Source: Bacteroidota bacterium (lineage in GTDB: Bacteria > Bacteroidota > Ignavibacteria > Ignavibacteriales > Melioribacteraceae). Taken from it: 50,281 bases of DNA. The notes under the pieces are model-generated. The model made no database searches. It saw only the letters and a program-made list of their open reading frames with translations, and was not told the DNA's origin. The stretch is taken from NCBI GenBank assembly GCA_021812705.1, contig JAKAMT010000003.1, positions 1-50,281 on the forward strand. The letters run 5' to 3'. Positions 9,731 to 18,291 of this stretch are shown here, piece after piece. How positions within the stretch are numbered: position 1 is the stretch's first letter; each line of letters starts with the position of its first letter. A program made the position numbers and the translations under genes.

Positions 9731-10709
9731 TGTGCTTATAGCAGGCGCAACCGGTTTGGTAGGGAAAACCATTTTAAAAGTTCTTGAAGAAAGAAAATTT
9801 CCAGTTAATAAAATCCTGCTCTGCGCTTCAAACCGTATAGACGAAAGGTACCTTCGTTTTAAAGAAGAGAACATTCAAGTTCAGGCTTTAGACGAAATTG
9901 ATTTCAACGAAATAGATTTTTCTTTTTTCGCCACAGAAAAAGAGATTTCGCTTAGATATGTCCCCAAAGCGCTGGCAGCCGGAAATTATGTGATAGACAA
10001 CAGCAGCGCATACAGAATGGATCCCGCTGTACCGCTTGTAATTCCTGAGGCAAACGGAGATCTGATTCAGAAAAATAATTTTATCTATGCAAACCCGAAC
10101 TGTTCAACAGCGCAGCTTGCAGCGGCAGTAAATCCGCTCCATTTGAAATTCGGACTGGAAAGAATAACTGTAACCACTTTGCAGGCGGTTTCGGGAAGCG
10201 GATTGAGAGGATTGGCGCAGCTAAAATCAGAAAGAGAATTTCACCAGCCGGTCGATCCGGTATATCCTCACCGGATTTACAACAACTGTATTCCTCAGAT
10301 AGGCGTCTTTGACGGAAATGGAAATTGCGAAGAAGAATTGAAAATAATTTCAGAAATAAAAAAAATTCTTAGGCTGGAGAATCTGATCGTTGCCGTTACA
10401 ACTGTGAGAGTTCCGGTTGAAAATGGCCATAGCGAATCAGTACTTGTGGAATTCAAAAATCCGGTTGATGAAAATTCCGCACGGCAAATTCTTGCCGCGA
10501 GCGATAACATCATTCTGCAAGATTTTCCGAATGAATCCATCTACCCCATTGCGCTGAATTCATCCGGACACGATGAAGTTTATGTAGGCAGAATAAGAAA
10601 GGTGAACGGCCTTCCAAACGCTCTTCAATTCTGGGTTGTGGCAGATAATCTGCGCAAAGGCGCCGCCTCGAACGCAATACAAATTGCCGAGCAGATAATA
10701 AAATTGTAA
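9717..10709 (+). CDS. asd: Aspartate-semialdehyde dehydrogenase
   Basis: Reduces aspartyl phosphate to aspartate semialdehyde with NADPH. The N-terminal Rossmann motif is [17 protein letters not shown]; catalytic Cys129 lies in NPNCSTAQL; substrate-binding segments [14 protein letters not shown] and the histidine of [13 protein letters not shown] follow. The 330-residue length is typical. The ATG overlaps the end of metX, with AAGGAG upstream inside metX. Last gene of the methionine operon: with lysC it provides the two steps from aspartate to the semialdehyde, while the homoserine dehydrogenase step is missing here and must be encoded elsewhere. Confidence 0.94.
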   Translation: MKKYNVLIAGATGLVGKTILKVLEERKFPVNKILLCASNRIDERYLRFKEENIQVQALDEIDFNEIDFSFFATEKEISLRYVPKALAAGNYVIDNSSAYRMDPAVPLVIPEANGDLIQKNNFIYANPNCSTAQLAAAVNPLHLKFGLERITVTTLQAVSGSGLRGLAQLKSEREFHQPVDPVYPHRIYNNCIPQIGVFDGNGNCEEELKIISEIKKILRLENLIVAVTTVRVPVENGHSESVLVEFKNPVDENSARQILAASDNIILQDFPNESIYPIALNSSGHDEVYVGRIRKVNGLPNALQFWVVADNLRKGAASNAIQIAEQIIKL

Positions 10710-10714
10710 GTGAT

Positions 10715-10793
10715 GCCGGTTCATAATTAGGTTGCTTATTATAACCGGCTCGCCTAATTTTTCGGTGTGATTAAATAATCATAAACCGAAAAA
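10715..10793 (+). terminator. Nested hairpins between asd and gatE (probable terminator region)
   Basis: Three inverted repeats overlap or follow each other. First, GCCGGTT plus ATAAT (10715-10727, one bulged C) pairs with 10738-10749. Second, AATTAGG (10725-10731) pairs with CCTAATT (10753-10759), followed by a T-run. Third, TTTTTCGGT (10758-10766) pairs with ACCGAAAAA (10785-10793) around an inner TGATT/AATCA stem. The first two exclude each other. Probably the end of the met operon; whether it also controls gatE is open. Confidence 0.55.
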
Positions 10794-10850
10794 GACTATG
10801 CCCTACTTTTCGAATTTCATTTCACACTTATCCCCGCTCCGGAATATTTT

Positions 10851-12761
10851 ATGAAAGAATTCTCTTTTAAGCCGTTCGAAGAAATGACGGAAAAAGATTA
10901 CGAGACTGTCGGATTCAAATCGGGTCTGGAAATTCATCAGCAGCTTTTAACATCAAAAAAACTTTTTTGCAGATGCCCTTCCGCAAAATACAGCGAGCAC
11001 TATGATGCCGAGATATTGCGCCACATGCGCCCCACATTATCGGAACTTGGCGAATATGACGGCACCGCGCTGATGGAATTTAAAACGAAGAAAGATATCC
11101 TTTACAGAATAAACAGAGAGAGCGTGTGCACTTATGAAATGGACGACACCCCTCCGTTTCTAATCAACAATGAGGCGCTCGATATTGCGCTGGAATGCGG
11201 GCTTCTCTTCGATTGCGCAGTTGTTGACGAGCTTCATATTGCGCGCAAACAATATCTGGACGGATCTATTCCTACCGGATTTCAGCGGACAGCAATTTTT
11301 GCACTCGACGGAAAAATTCCATACAAGAACAGAATAATAGATATTGTGCAGATGTCTATAGAAGAAGATTCATGCAGAGAAGTTTCAGACACGGGACATC
11401 TGCGCGTTTACAGAACAGACCGTTTGGGGATGCCGCTGATTGAAACCGTTACCGGTCCATGTATGCGCACTCCATTTGAAGTTGCCGAAGTCGCGGAGAT
11501 CTGCGCGAATATTGTCAGAAGCACAAATAAAGTAAGACGCGGAATCGGAACGGCTCGCGAAGATGTAAATGTAAGCGTGGAAGGGGGAACAAGAATTGAG
11601 ATCAAAGGCGTTCCGAAAATAGGAAGAATTCCTCTCCTCACTTACAACGAAGCCATGCGCCAGTGGAATCTTTTGCGCCTCCGGGAAGAACTTAACAAAA
11701 GAGGAATTACAAAAGATACATTTGACGCGAAATGGGAAAACATAACCCGCATTGTAAAAAAATCTCACTACCAGCCGATTAGAAATGCGATAGATCAGGG
11801 TCTCATTGTAAAATGTGTTCTTCTTAAAGGATACTCAGGGCTGCTCCGCTGGCAAACGCAAACGGATACCTACTTTTCAAAAGAGATTTCGGACCGCGTG
11901 CGCGTAATTGCATGCCTCACTACTATTCCGAACATTCTTCATTCCGACAGTAAAGGAGATACTCTAACATCCGCGGAATGGCTTAACATTAAAAAATTCG
12001 TTGGCGCTTCCGGTACAGATACAATGGTTTTAGTCTGGGGAAACGAACCCGATACGGAAACCGCTGTAAAAGAAATTATTATTAGAGCCAAAGAAGCAAC
12101 TATCGGCGTTCCTTCTGAGACAAGGCAGGCGCTGCGCGACGGTACAAACGGATTTGAAAGAATTCTACCCGGTGCAGACAGAATGTATCCCGACACCGAT
12201 TTGCCGCCGACAAAAATTACCCATGAGCGTCTTGATGAAATTAGACAGCACATTCCGGACAAATTCTGGGAAAGAGAAAAATGGTATGGTGAATTAAAAA
12301 TTCCGGCCGATACAATCAGAGAATTATCCATTTCAAAATTTGCTAAACTATTCAAAACGCTAGTGCTCGAATGGAATATTAATCCTACTACCGCGGCAGT
12401 ATCCCTTATTCAATTTCCTAAAAGACTGAAAAAGAAAAAATTGGATACATCTGCTCTTAATGAAGAAATCATGAAAGAAATATTCCGCGCTTTTAAGGAT
12501 AATATGATTTCACAAAGCGGAATTCTTTGGGCGATGAAAAATTTTATACTGAAAGGAAAATTATTCTTCGGAACAACTTCGCAGATATTTAGCGGAAAAG
12601 AACTCGATGAAATTGTACTGCTTGCCGGTAAGGAAATTGAGGCGACAAATATCCGCCGCCCTGAAAAGAAGGAGGAGATTCTGATTGGCGCGGTTATGAA
12701 TAAATACAGAATGAAAATCGACGGAAAACATCTTGCACAAAAATTATCGCAAGTAAAGTAA
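10851..12761 (+). CDS. gatE: Glu-tRNA(Gln) amidotransferase subunit E (archaeal type)
   Basis: GatE kinase/tRNA-binding subunit: it phosphorylates Glu on mischarged Glu-tRNA(Gln) and, with ammonia delivered by GatD, converts it to Gln-tRNA(Gln). The 636-residue length matches archaeal GatE rather than GatB (about 480). The catalytic cradle starts with GLEIHQQLLTSKKLFCRCPS (25-44), followed by RQYLDGSIPTGFQRT-like and EDSCRE segments and RGIGTAREDVNVS. An AspRS-like insertion follows (about 290-420, containing FERILPGADRMYPDTDLPP nearby), then a YqeY-like tail to the C-terminus. gatD follows 26 bases downstream, so the whole enzyme is encoded. GatDE is generally described as archaea-specific, so its presence here points to lateral acquisition. 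The start has a weak GGAA upstream. Confidence 0.92.
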   Translation: MKEFSFKPFEEMTEKDYETVGFKSGLEIHQQLLTSKKLFCRCPSAKYSEHYDAEILRHMRPTLSELGEYDGTALMEFKTKKDILYRINRESVCTYEMDDTPPFLINNEALDIALECGLLFDCAVVDELHIARKQYLDGSIPTGFQRTAIFALDGKIPYKNRIIDIVQMSIEEDSCREVSDTGHLRVYRTDRLGMPLIETVTGPCMRTPFEVAEVAEICANIVRSTNKVRRGIGTAREDVNVSVEGGTRIEIKGVPKIGRIPLLTYNEAMRQWNLLRLREELNKRGITKDTFDAKWENITRIVKKSHYQPIRNAIDQGLIVKCVLLKGYSGLLRWQTQTDTYFSKEISDRVRVIACLTTIPNILHSDSKGDTLTSAEWLNIKKFVGASGTDTMVLVWGNEPDTETAVKEIIIRAKEATIGVPSETRQALRDGTNGFERILPGADRMYPDTDLPPTKITHERLDEIRQHIPDKFWEREKWYGELKIPADTIRELSISKFAKLFKTLVLEWNINPTTAAVSLIQFPKRLKKKKLDTSALNEEIMKEIFRAFKDNMISQSGILWAMKNFILKGKLFFGTTSQIFSGKELDEIVLLAGKEIEATNIRRPEKKEEILIGAVMNKYRMKIDGKHLAQKLSQVK

Positions 12762-12787
12762 ACCTGGAAAAGTGAGAGTTAAGATTA

Positions 12788-14173
12788 ATGGCAGATGATA
12801 ATTACAAAGGATACCGGGGCGAAGCGCTTTCGGTTTTAAAAAATTTTAACGCGCTGGTATGGAGCGACGTTGAGATAACAACTACTAAAGGAAAGTATAA
12901 AGGAATAATTCTTCCGCGGTCAGAAACCGCAGATCAGTTTCATATCGTGATTAAAATGCCTATCGGCTACAACATAGGCGTGGCTGCAAATCTTGTGACC
13001 GACATCCAAATCCGCGGAAGAAAAGAAGCGCACTATAAAATTCCCGAAAAAGATTTTCCGCGCGATCCCGGCAAACCGAACGTAAAACTCCTTGGTACCG
13101 GCGGAACGATTGCAAGCCGGCTCGATTACAGAACCGGCGCGGTCATTCCAGCATTTTCGCCGGGCGAACTTTACGGCTCCGTTCCAGAATTGGCCAACTA
13201 CTGCAATCTTGATACTGAAAAACTTTACGGCGTATTCAGCGAGAATATGGGTCCGGAACAATGGATCGGAACCGCACAGGCTATCGGAAGAGAAATTCAA
13301 AAAGGCGTGGATGGAATTGTAATTGGTCACGGCACGGATACTATGCACCACACCGCCGCAATACTCTCTTTTATGGTTCAAAATTCCCCGATACCGATTG
13401 TAATGGTCGGCTCGCAGAGATCAAGCGACCGCCCTTCATCAGACGCCGCGCTTAATTTAATGCACAGCGTTAAGACTGCGGCCGAAAGCGACATAGCAGA
13501 AGTGATGGTTTGTATGTTCGGTCCCACTTCCGATTATTACGGACTTCTTCACAGAGGAACCCGCGTAAGAAAAATGCATTCCAGCTACAGATCCACATTC
13601 AGAACGATAGGAGAAATTCCGATCGCAAAAGTAAGCCGCGATGCAATCACCCCTCTTCGAAGCGATTATAAAAGAAGACGGAAAGACAGAGATGTAACAA
13701 TAAATACTGCATTCGAAGAGAAGGTAAGCATCGTTTATTATTATCCCAACATGAAGCCGGATATAATTGAATCGCTTATAGATAATGATTATAAAGGGAT
13801 TGTAATTGCGGGAACCGGATTAGGCCATGTGAACAAACCTTTATATCCCGCGCTGAAGCGCGCGCACGAAAAAGGAATTTCAATTTATATGACAGTGCAG
13901 ACTCTTTGGGGCTATGTTCAGATGTATGTTTACGATACCGGCCGTGACATGATGGAACTCGGCGTTATACCCGGAGAAAACATGCTGCCGGAAGCGGCTT
14001 ATATGAAACTGTGCTGGGCGCTGGGCCAAACAAATGATCAGAAAAAAGTAAAAGAGATTATGCTTACTCCGGTAGCCGGAGAAATTACAGAGCGTGAACC
14101 GAGCAACGGATATTTAATTTATCAGGGCGGGCTTCCCGAAGTGGAAGAATTTATTTCCAAATACATTAAATAA
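12788..14173 (+). CDS. gatD: Glu-tRNA(Gln) amidotransferase subunit D (archaeal type)
   Basis: GatD glutaminase/asparaginase-fold subunit that releases ammonia for GatE. The N-terminal ~95 residues form the GatD-specific small beta domain (VWSDVEITTTKGKYKGIILP), absent from ordinary L-asparaginases. Catalytic residues are visible: Thr107 in GTGGTIAS, Thr183 and Asp184 in HGTDTMHHTA, and Lys262 in RKMHSS, at offsets expected from archaeal GatD. At 461 residues it is full length. Genes are adjacent in the order gatE-gatD with a short gap. A heptameric repeat array begins right at its stop codon. An L-asparaginase annotation would be wrong given the extra domain and the gatE partner. Confidence 0.93.
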   Translation: MADDNYKGYRGEALSVLKNFNALVWSDVEITTTKGKYKGIILPRSETADQFHIVIKMPIGYNIGVAANLVTDIQIRGRKEAHYKIPEKDFPRDPGKPNVKLLGTGGTIASRLDYRTGAVIPAFSPGELYGSVPELANYCNLDTEKLYGVFSENMGPEQWIGTAQAIGREIQKGVDGIVIGHGTDTMHHTAAILSFMVQNSPIPIVMVGSQRSSDRPSSDAALNLMHSVKTAAESDIAEVMVCMFGPTSDYYGLLHRGTRVRKMHSSYRSTFRTIGEIPIAKVSRDAITPLRSDYKRRRKDRDVTINTAFEEKVSIVYYYPNMKPDIIESLIDNDYKGIVIAGTGLGHVNKPLYPALKRAHEKGISIYMTVQTLWGYVQMYVYDTGRDMMELGVIPGENMLPEAAYMKLCWALGQTNDQKKVKEIMLTPVAGEITEREPSNGYLIYQGGLPEVEEFISKYIK

Positions 14174-14222
14174 CAGTTGCACTATTAACTCTTTACTAAA
14201 AACTATTAACTGCCTCTTTGCT
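14174..14222. repeat. Heptameric tandem repeat array E (ACTATTA-type)
   Basis: Units CAGTTGC, ACTATTA, ACTCTTT, ACTAAAA, ACTATTA, ACTGCCT, CTTTGCT follow in phase, starting at the base after the gatD stop codon. The core is the five ACT-initial units at 14181-14215. It fills the space between gatD and ada together with the ada promoter region. Confidence 0.65.
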
Positions 14223-14293
14223 GTTCAATTTTCGGTGGAACTCTTTTTCTGTTCCTGTTATAATTGTTCGACCAAATTATGAACGGAAAAATT

Positions 14294-15367
14294 ATGAACG
14301 ACTCAAATAAAAATACCGATTTATCTGCCGAGGAGATGGAAAGAGCTTACATTGAAAGCGATTCTTCTTATGACGGAATTTTTTTTCTGGGAGTGAAGAG
14401 CACGGGCATCTTCTGCAAGCCGTCGTGCCCCGCAAGAAAACCTCTTCCTAAAAATGTTGAATATTTTTCTTCAGCCAAAGAAGCCGTGTTCGCCGGATAC
14501 AGGCCGTGCAAAAGATGCAAGCCGCTGGAAGAAAACGGAGCGGCGCCGGAGTGGGTGAGGCAATTATTGGATATAATAGAGAAAGATCCGTCTGCCCGTT
14601 ACAATGATCGGTTTCTTCGCTCAGTCAATATAGATCCGGTGCGCGCCAGAAGATATTTTCTTAAAAAATACGGAATGACTTTTCAGGCATACTGCCGCGG
14701 AAGAAGACTTGGCATTTCATTCGATCAGATAAAAAAAGGAAAGGGTATAGACGAAGTTGCGCTCGGATACGGCTATGATTCGCACAGCGGATTCAGGGAT
14801 GCATTTTTCAAAACATTCGGCACATCACCCGGAAAAAGCAAAAGCTCCGATTGCATCATGGCTGCCTGGATCGAAAGTCCGCTGGGACCATTGCTTGCAG
14901 CCGCAAACAAGGATGGAATCTGCCTGCTGGAATTTTCCGACAGAAGAATGATAGATGCGCAGTTCGCCGCACTTAGAAAATATTTTAAGTCTCCAATTGT
15001 TCCAGGAGAGAATAATCACATTGCACAATTAAAACGCGAATTAAAAAAATATTTCGATAGATCGTTAAAAGAATTTACTGTGCCTATAATTTATCCCGGC
15101 AGCGAGTTCCAGCAGAAAGTCTGGAACCAGCTTCTCAAAATTCCATACGGAAAAACTCTATCATATGAAGAGATGGCGTTAAATATTGGTTCCCCCGGGG
15201 CACAGCGTGCAGTGGGACACGCAAACGGACTCAACAGAATTGCAATAATAATTCCATGCCACCGCGTAATAAACAAAGGGGGCGGACTGGGAGGTTATGG
15301 CGGCGGACTCTGGAGAAAATTGAGACTGCTAGAAATAGAGAAAGAAGCGAACAATCTGTTCGATTAA
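14294..15367 (+). CDS. ada: Bifunctional Ada: methylphosphotriester / O6-methylguanine methyltransferase and AraC-type regulator
   Basis: Adaptive-response protein that transfers methyl groups from alkylated DNA to its own cysteines and then activates repair genes. Three domains: zinc-binding N-Ada with Cys41, Cys45, Cys72 and Cys75; an AraC-type helix-turn-helix (about 95-190, GYGYDSHSGFRDAFFKTFGTSP); and an MGMT domain with acceptor Cys322 in IPCHRV. The start at 14294 gives offsets of +3 to E. coli Ada for the N-terminal cysteines and +1 for the acceptor; alternatives at 14279 (ATG) and 14264 (TTG) would add 5 or 10 residues. TATAAT at 14259-14264 may be part of its promoter. Full-length and intact, transcribed toward the convergent envelope operon. 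Confidence 0.94.
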   Translation: MNDSNKNTDLSAEEMERAYIESDSSYDGIFFLGVKSTGIFCKPSCPARKPLPKNVEYFSSAKEAVFAGYRPCKRCKPLEENGAAPEWVRQLLDIIEKDPSARYNDRFLRSVNIDPVRARRYFLKKYGMTFQAYCRGRRLGISFDQIKKGKGIDEVALGYGYDSHSGFRDAFFKTFGTSPGKSKSSDCIMAAWIESPLGPLLAAANKDGICLLEFSDRRMIDAQFAALRKYFKSPIVPGENNHIAQLKRELKKYFDRSLKEFTVPIIYPGSEFQQKVWNQLLKIPYGKTLSYEEMALNIGSPGAQRAVGHANGLNRIAIIIPCHRVINKGGGLGGYGGGLWRKLRLLEIEKEANNLFD

Positions 15368-15405
15368 TATTTTATTAGTCCGCTCCCCTCTCAAAATATT
15401 CTTAA

Positions 15406-16572
15406 TCAAAATTTGTATTGAAATCCAAGCGAGTAAACTTCATCTTTTTTAATATCGAGAGGAAGTTTTCCGGTTGAATAACTGAAGAACACTCCGTCGC
15501 TGCGAGTTAAGGCGGCAGTAAAATAAAACGCCTCATCCAAGCCTGCATTTTTAATTACGGCGGACGGATTAAATTCTCTGAAGTAACGGACGTCTGCGCT
15601 GAAAAAAAGATCCTGCTCTCCTATCCTTCCCACAAATGTTTTAAAGGAACTTTCAAGACCGAACCGGAAATACTGATCCGTCTGTTTTAATATTTTCCTG
15701 TCGTAATCGTTTTGGGGATCTATAAGATCAACATTAAGAAGCAGAACCGGTATTGCCGATCCTCTTGGAGAGATATTTTCATCCGTAGCGGCCAGCCACC
15801 TAATAAACGCGAATGGCCAGTCGAAAAAATTAATCTGGGACAGCGTTGAATTTCTGTTCCATGCTTTCAGATCCAGCCCCAGCTGAGCTCCAAACGCATA
15901 CTGCTTGCTGGAATAATCCTGATTTGATTCCAATGCTCCCTTTACCGAAAAATCAAAATAAAATTGAGTTGTTAAATATCCGGAAACAAATGCGAGATAA
16001 TCTTTCCAGAGACGGCTGCCGTTAATCTCCTCGCGGCTCAGAAGACTAAGCTTTTTTTCTATTTCGGTCATCTTCAGACTTATCTCATCGGTAATTTCAA
16101 CAACACCGCCGGAGGAATTGAAATAGCGGAACGAAACGGCGCTCTTTAAAAAATTATCGGGGTTGTATGATTTTTCGAGCGAGACGTTGCCCTCGGCAGA
16201 GAGGGAAAAATTCAAGCCTTGTTTTGTAGCGGCGTCGGAGCTGAAATAGAATGATTTCAAATTTTTGCTGTAGCTGTATGCAACGCCCAGAAAAGTATTT
16301 CTCTCCACTTCAAAAGTCTTGAATTTAAAATCGAATCCGTTCAGAAGATTATTCGCTTTGCTGATTTTGAAAGTTTCTTTCACAACGAAATTAAGGACCG
16401 CAGGATCCTTCAGAACTTTTTCATATATGGATTTAAGCTCGTTATCATTTGCAGAGCTGCTTATCTGCGGGTTTATCGTTTTAGCAAAATCGCTTATGGA
16501 GCCTTGCGCGCTGCAAATTCCGCTCAGTAAAAATGTCAGCGCTGCGATTACGAATTTATAATAACGCTTCAT
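15406..16572 (-). CDS. Predicted outer-membrane beta-barrel protein, unknown function
   Basis: About 388 residues from the ATG at 16572, chosen for GGGAGA upstream and because it opens a clean signal peptide (MKRYYKFVIAALTFLLSG, cleavage near SAQG). The mature part has alternating polar and aromatic stretches (FYFSSDAATKQ, FYFDFSVKGAL, QYFRFGLESSF) and ends in YSLGFQYKF; a terminal Phe with alternating hydrophobics is the usual beta-barrel assembly signal. I do not recognise a named family. It is the last gene of a three-gene minus-strand operon, and its start overlaps the end of the preceding gene by 17 bases. Confidence 0.75.
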   Translation of the reverse strand: MKRYYKFVIAALTFLLSGICSAQGSISDFAKTINPQISSSANDNELKSIYEKVLKDPAVLNFVVKETFKISKANNLLNGFDFKFKTFEVERNTFLGVAYSYSKNLKSFYFSSDAATKQGLNFSLSAEGNVSLEKSYNPDNFLKSAVSFRYFNSSGGVVEITDEISLKMTEIEKKLSLLSREEINGSRLWKDYLAFVSGYLTTQFYFDFSVKGALESNQDYSSKQYAFGAQLGLDLKAWNRNSTLSQINFFDWPFAFIRWLAATDENISPRGSAIPVLLLNVDLIDPQNDYDRKILKQTDQYFRFGLESSFKTFVGRIGEQDLFFSADVRYFREFNPSAVIKNAGLDEAFYFTAALTRSDGVFFSYSTGKLPLDIKKDEVYSLGFQYKF

Positions 16573-16918
16573 CTGGTTTCTCCCCTTTAAATTTGTAGTT
16601 ATCGTCAACGGCTTGCGCAAGGTCGTTTAATGTTTTTTTGCTGTTCAGAAATACTTTAAGCATTGCTTCCACTGCTTCTTTGGCCGATGAATTGTTTTCG
16701 TAATCGGCTTTGTCCCACAAGCGGAACATATTATCGAGCTGATTGCAGAGCGTCTTTGCGCTGATTTCCCGGGCTTCATTGCTCGAGGCATTATTCCAGA
16801 ATGTCAACTGATCCATTCTGATTTTTTCGGCGTCCCGGAACGCCTCGTTGTGCTGATCCAGGACACGCAGGTGAACCCACGTTTTTAGACAGGCGAGATT
16901 ATTGTTGTTCCATTTCAT
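16556..16918 (-). CDS. Small uncharacterised protein of the envelope operon
   Basis: A 120-residue, charged, probably all-helical protein (WNNASSNEAREISAKTL, AVEAMLKVFLNSKKTL) with no signal peptide or membrane segment, so likely cytoplasmic. No family recognised. It sits between a multi-spanning membrane protein (27 bases upstream) and an outer-membrane barrel protein (17-base overlap downstream), so the three are probably co-translated. The tight overlap supports it being a real gene. Confidence 0.7.
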   Translation of the reverse strand: MKWNNNNLACLKTWVHLRVLDQHNEAFRDAEKIRMDQLTFWNNASSNEAREISAKTLCNQLDNMFRLWDKADYENNSSAKEAVEAMLKVFLNSKKTLNDLAQAVDDNYKFKGEKPDEALL

Positions 16919-16945
16919 TTTTTACCCCTATGAATTTGTTTGACT

Positions 16946-18001
16946 TTATTTTGATTCCGGCTGCACTTTAAGCCAGGTGCTAATCATGTCGTTTAATTTT
17001 TGAAGAAGCGCGGGATCCAAGTTTGTTTTATTCTCCTGTATGAAATTCATTACCTTGGATGAGTAGTCGAGTCTATTTTTTATCGAAGCCAATTCCGATT
17101 TTGATTTCCACTCCGCTTCTTTGGATGCAATTATATCTTTTGTTTCCCCCTGAACCAGCGCTGTAAGCATTGCTACTAATCTCGACAGAATTTTATTCAC
17201 GGCATCCGCTGAGTAGCCTCCCAGCAGAGCAATTATGGATGGCGACAGCCGCGTTATCATATTGATGTCTGCGGATTTTTTTTGAACGGGAATGGCTGCA
17301 TCCGTTAATGTCGACGGAATATTATGATAGCTCGAATTAAAATTTCCCGCATCAATCAGATTGGCCAGAATAAATCCGGCTATTATGCCGATGATTATTC
17401 TGTTGTTGTAAAAAGTGGAGTACTTCGGATCGAACGTTCGAGTTATGAAATATTTATTTGCAGTGTAAAGAGAATAAAAATATGCGCCGAGACCCGCCGA
17501 AAAGAAGAGATGCCACGCCTGGTACATATAAATTCTGTTCTGGTCATACAAATTAAATGTTATTATGAATCCGACCAGAAAAAGGATGCTCATTATCCAG
17601 ATGTTTCTGATTAGGGGGATGGTTGTTTTTTCGCCGAAGAAAAAACGGGAGCGCGGAATTGTATACTGAATTGTCAGCGGAGTCGCCGGCGCAACTATTT
17701 CCGAAAGAGCCGCATGGATAAGCGCTAATTTTTTTGAATCTTCTCTCAAATTTTCAGGCGATTCGGCGCTTTCTTCCTCTCCCCTGAATTTCAATCCCGC
17801 CTTTGTGAAACCGGCTTTCTTAATACTGATCTCTGCCAGGTCAGAACTGATCCAGTCTTTAATTTTCATTCCGTCGCTTGCCGCATAATTAAACATCGTT
17901 TCGCATTCATTAAGAAGTTTTAAGTCAACGCCGGCATTTTCTTTTTCGCTCTCCGGGAATAATTTTTCCTTCAGATAATTTTTGATCTTTTGAAATCCCA
18001 T
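16946..18001 (-). CDS. Multi-spanning membrane protein of the envelope operon
   Basis: A 351-residue protein. The N-terminal ~125 residues are soluble and charged. Three hydrophobic segments follow: IWIMSILFLVGFIITF, a WHLFFSAGLGAYFYSLY segment, and IIIGIIAGFILANLI; a weaker one (SPSIIALLGGYSADAV) begins a more helical C-terminal part with coiled-coil character (SKSELASIKNRLDYSSKVM). No enzyme motif and no family recognised. It is the first gene of the operon (18001 to 15406), and its C-terminus and the 120-residue neighbour could interact in the cytoplasm. AGGAGG precedes the start. Confidence 0.75.
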   Translation of the reverse strand: MGFQKIKNYLKEKLFPESEKENAGVDLKLLNECETMFNYAASDGMKIKDWISSDLAEISIKKAGFTKAGLKFRGEEESAESPENLREDSKKLALIHAALSEIVAPATPLTIQYTIPRSRFFFGEKTTIPLIRNIWIMSILFLVGFIITFNLYDQNRIYMYQAWHLFFSAGLGAYFYSLYTANKYFITRTFDPKYSTFYNNRIIIGIIAGFILANLIDAGNFNSSYHNIPSTLTDAAIPVQKKSADINMITRLSPSIIALLGGYSADAVNKILSRLVAMLTALVQGETKDIIASKEAEWKSKSELASIKNRLDYSSKVMNFIQENKTNLDPALLQKLNDMISTWLKVQPESK

Positions 18002-18291
18002 CTTGCCTCCTCTCTTTTTGTTTTTAATGAGGAAATTTCAGGAACATAAAAAATCCGGAGCGCGCATTAATCTGCCCTAACATTTTTTAACATTTTATTG
18101 GTAGCGCCGCATGCGCACAATGACTATTTTAGCTGGAGTAATAGAGTAACGCGGATTGAGTACAATAATCGGAGGAGTGTATAATTTATCCCGGAGTCTG
18201 TGAAAATCTAACTAAAATGATTCTGAAGCACAATAATTATTTTAAATCATAAACTCACCATCAATCAAACCGAAGCAATAGGAGCGATCAA

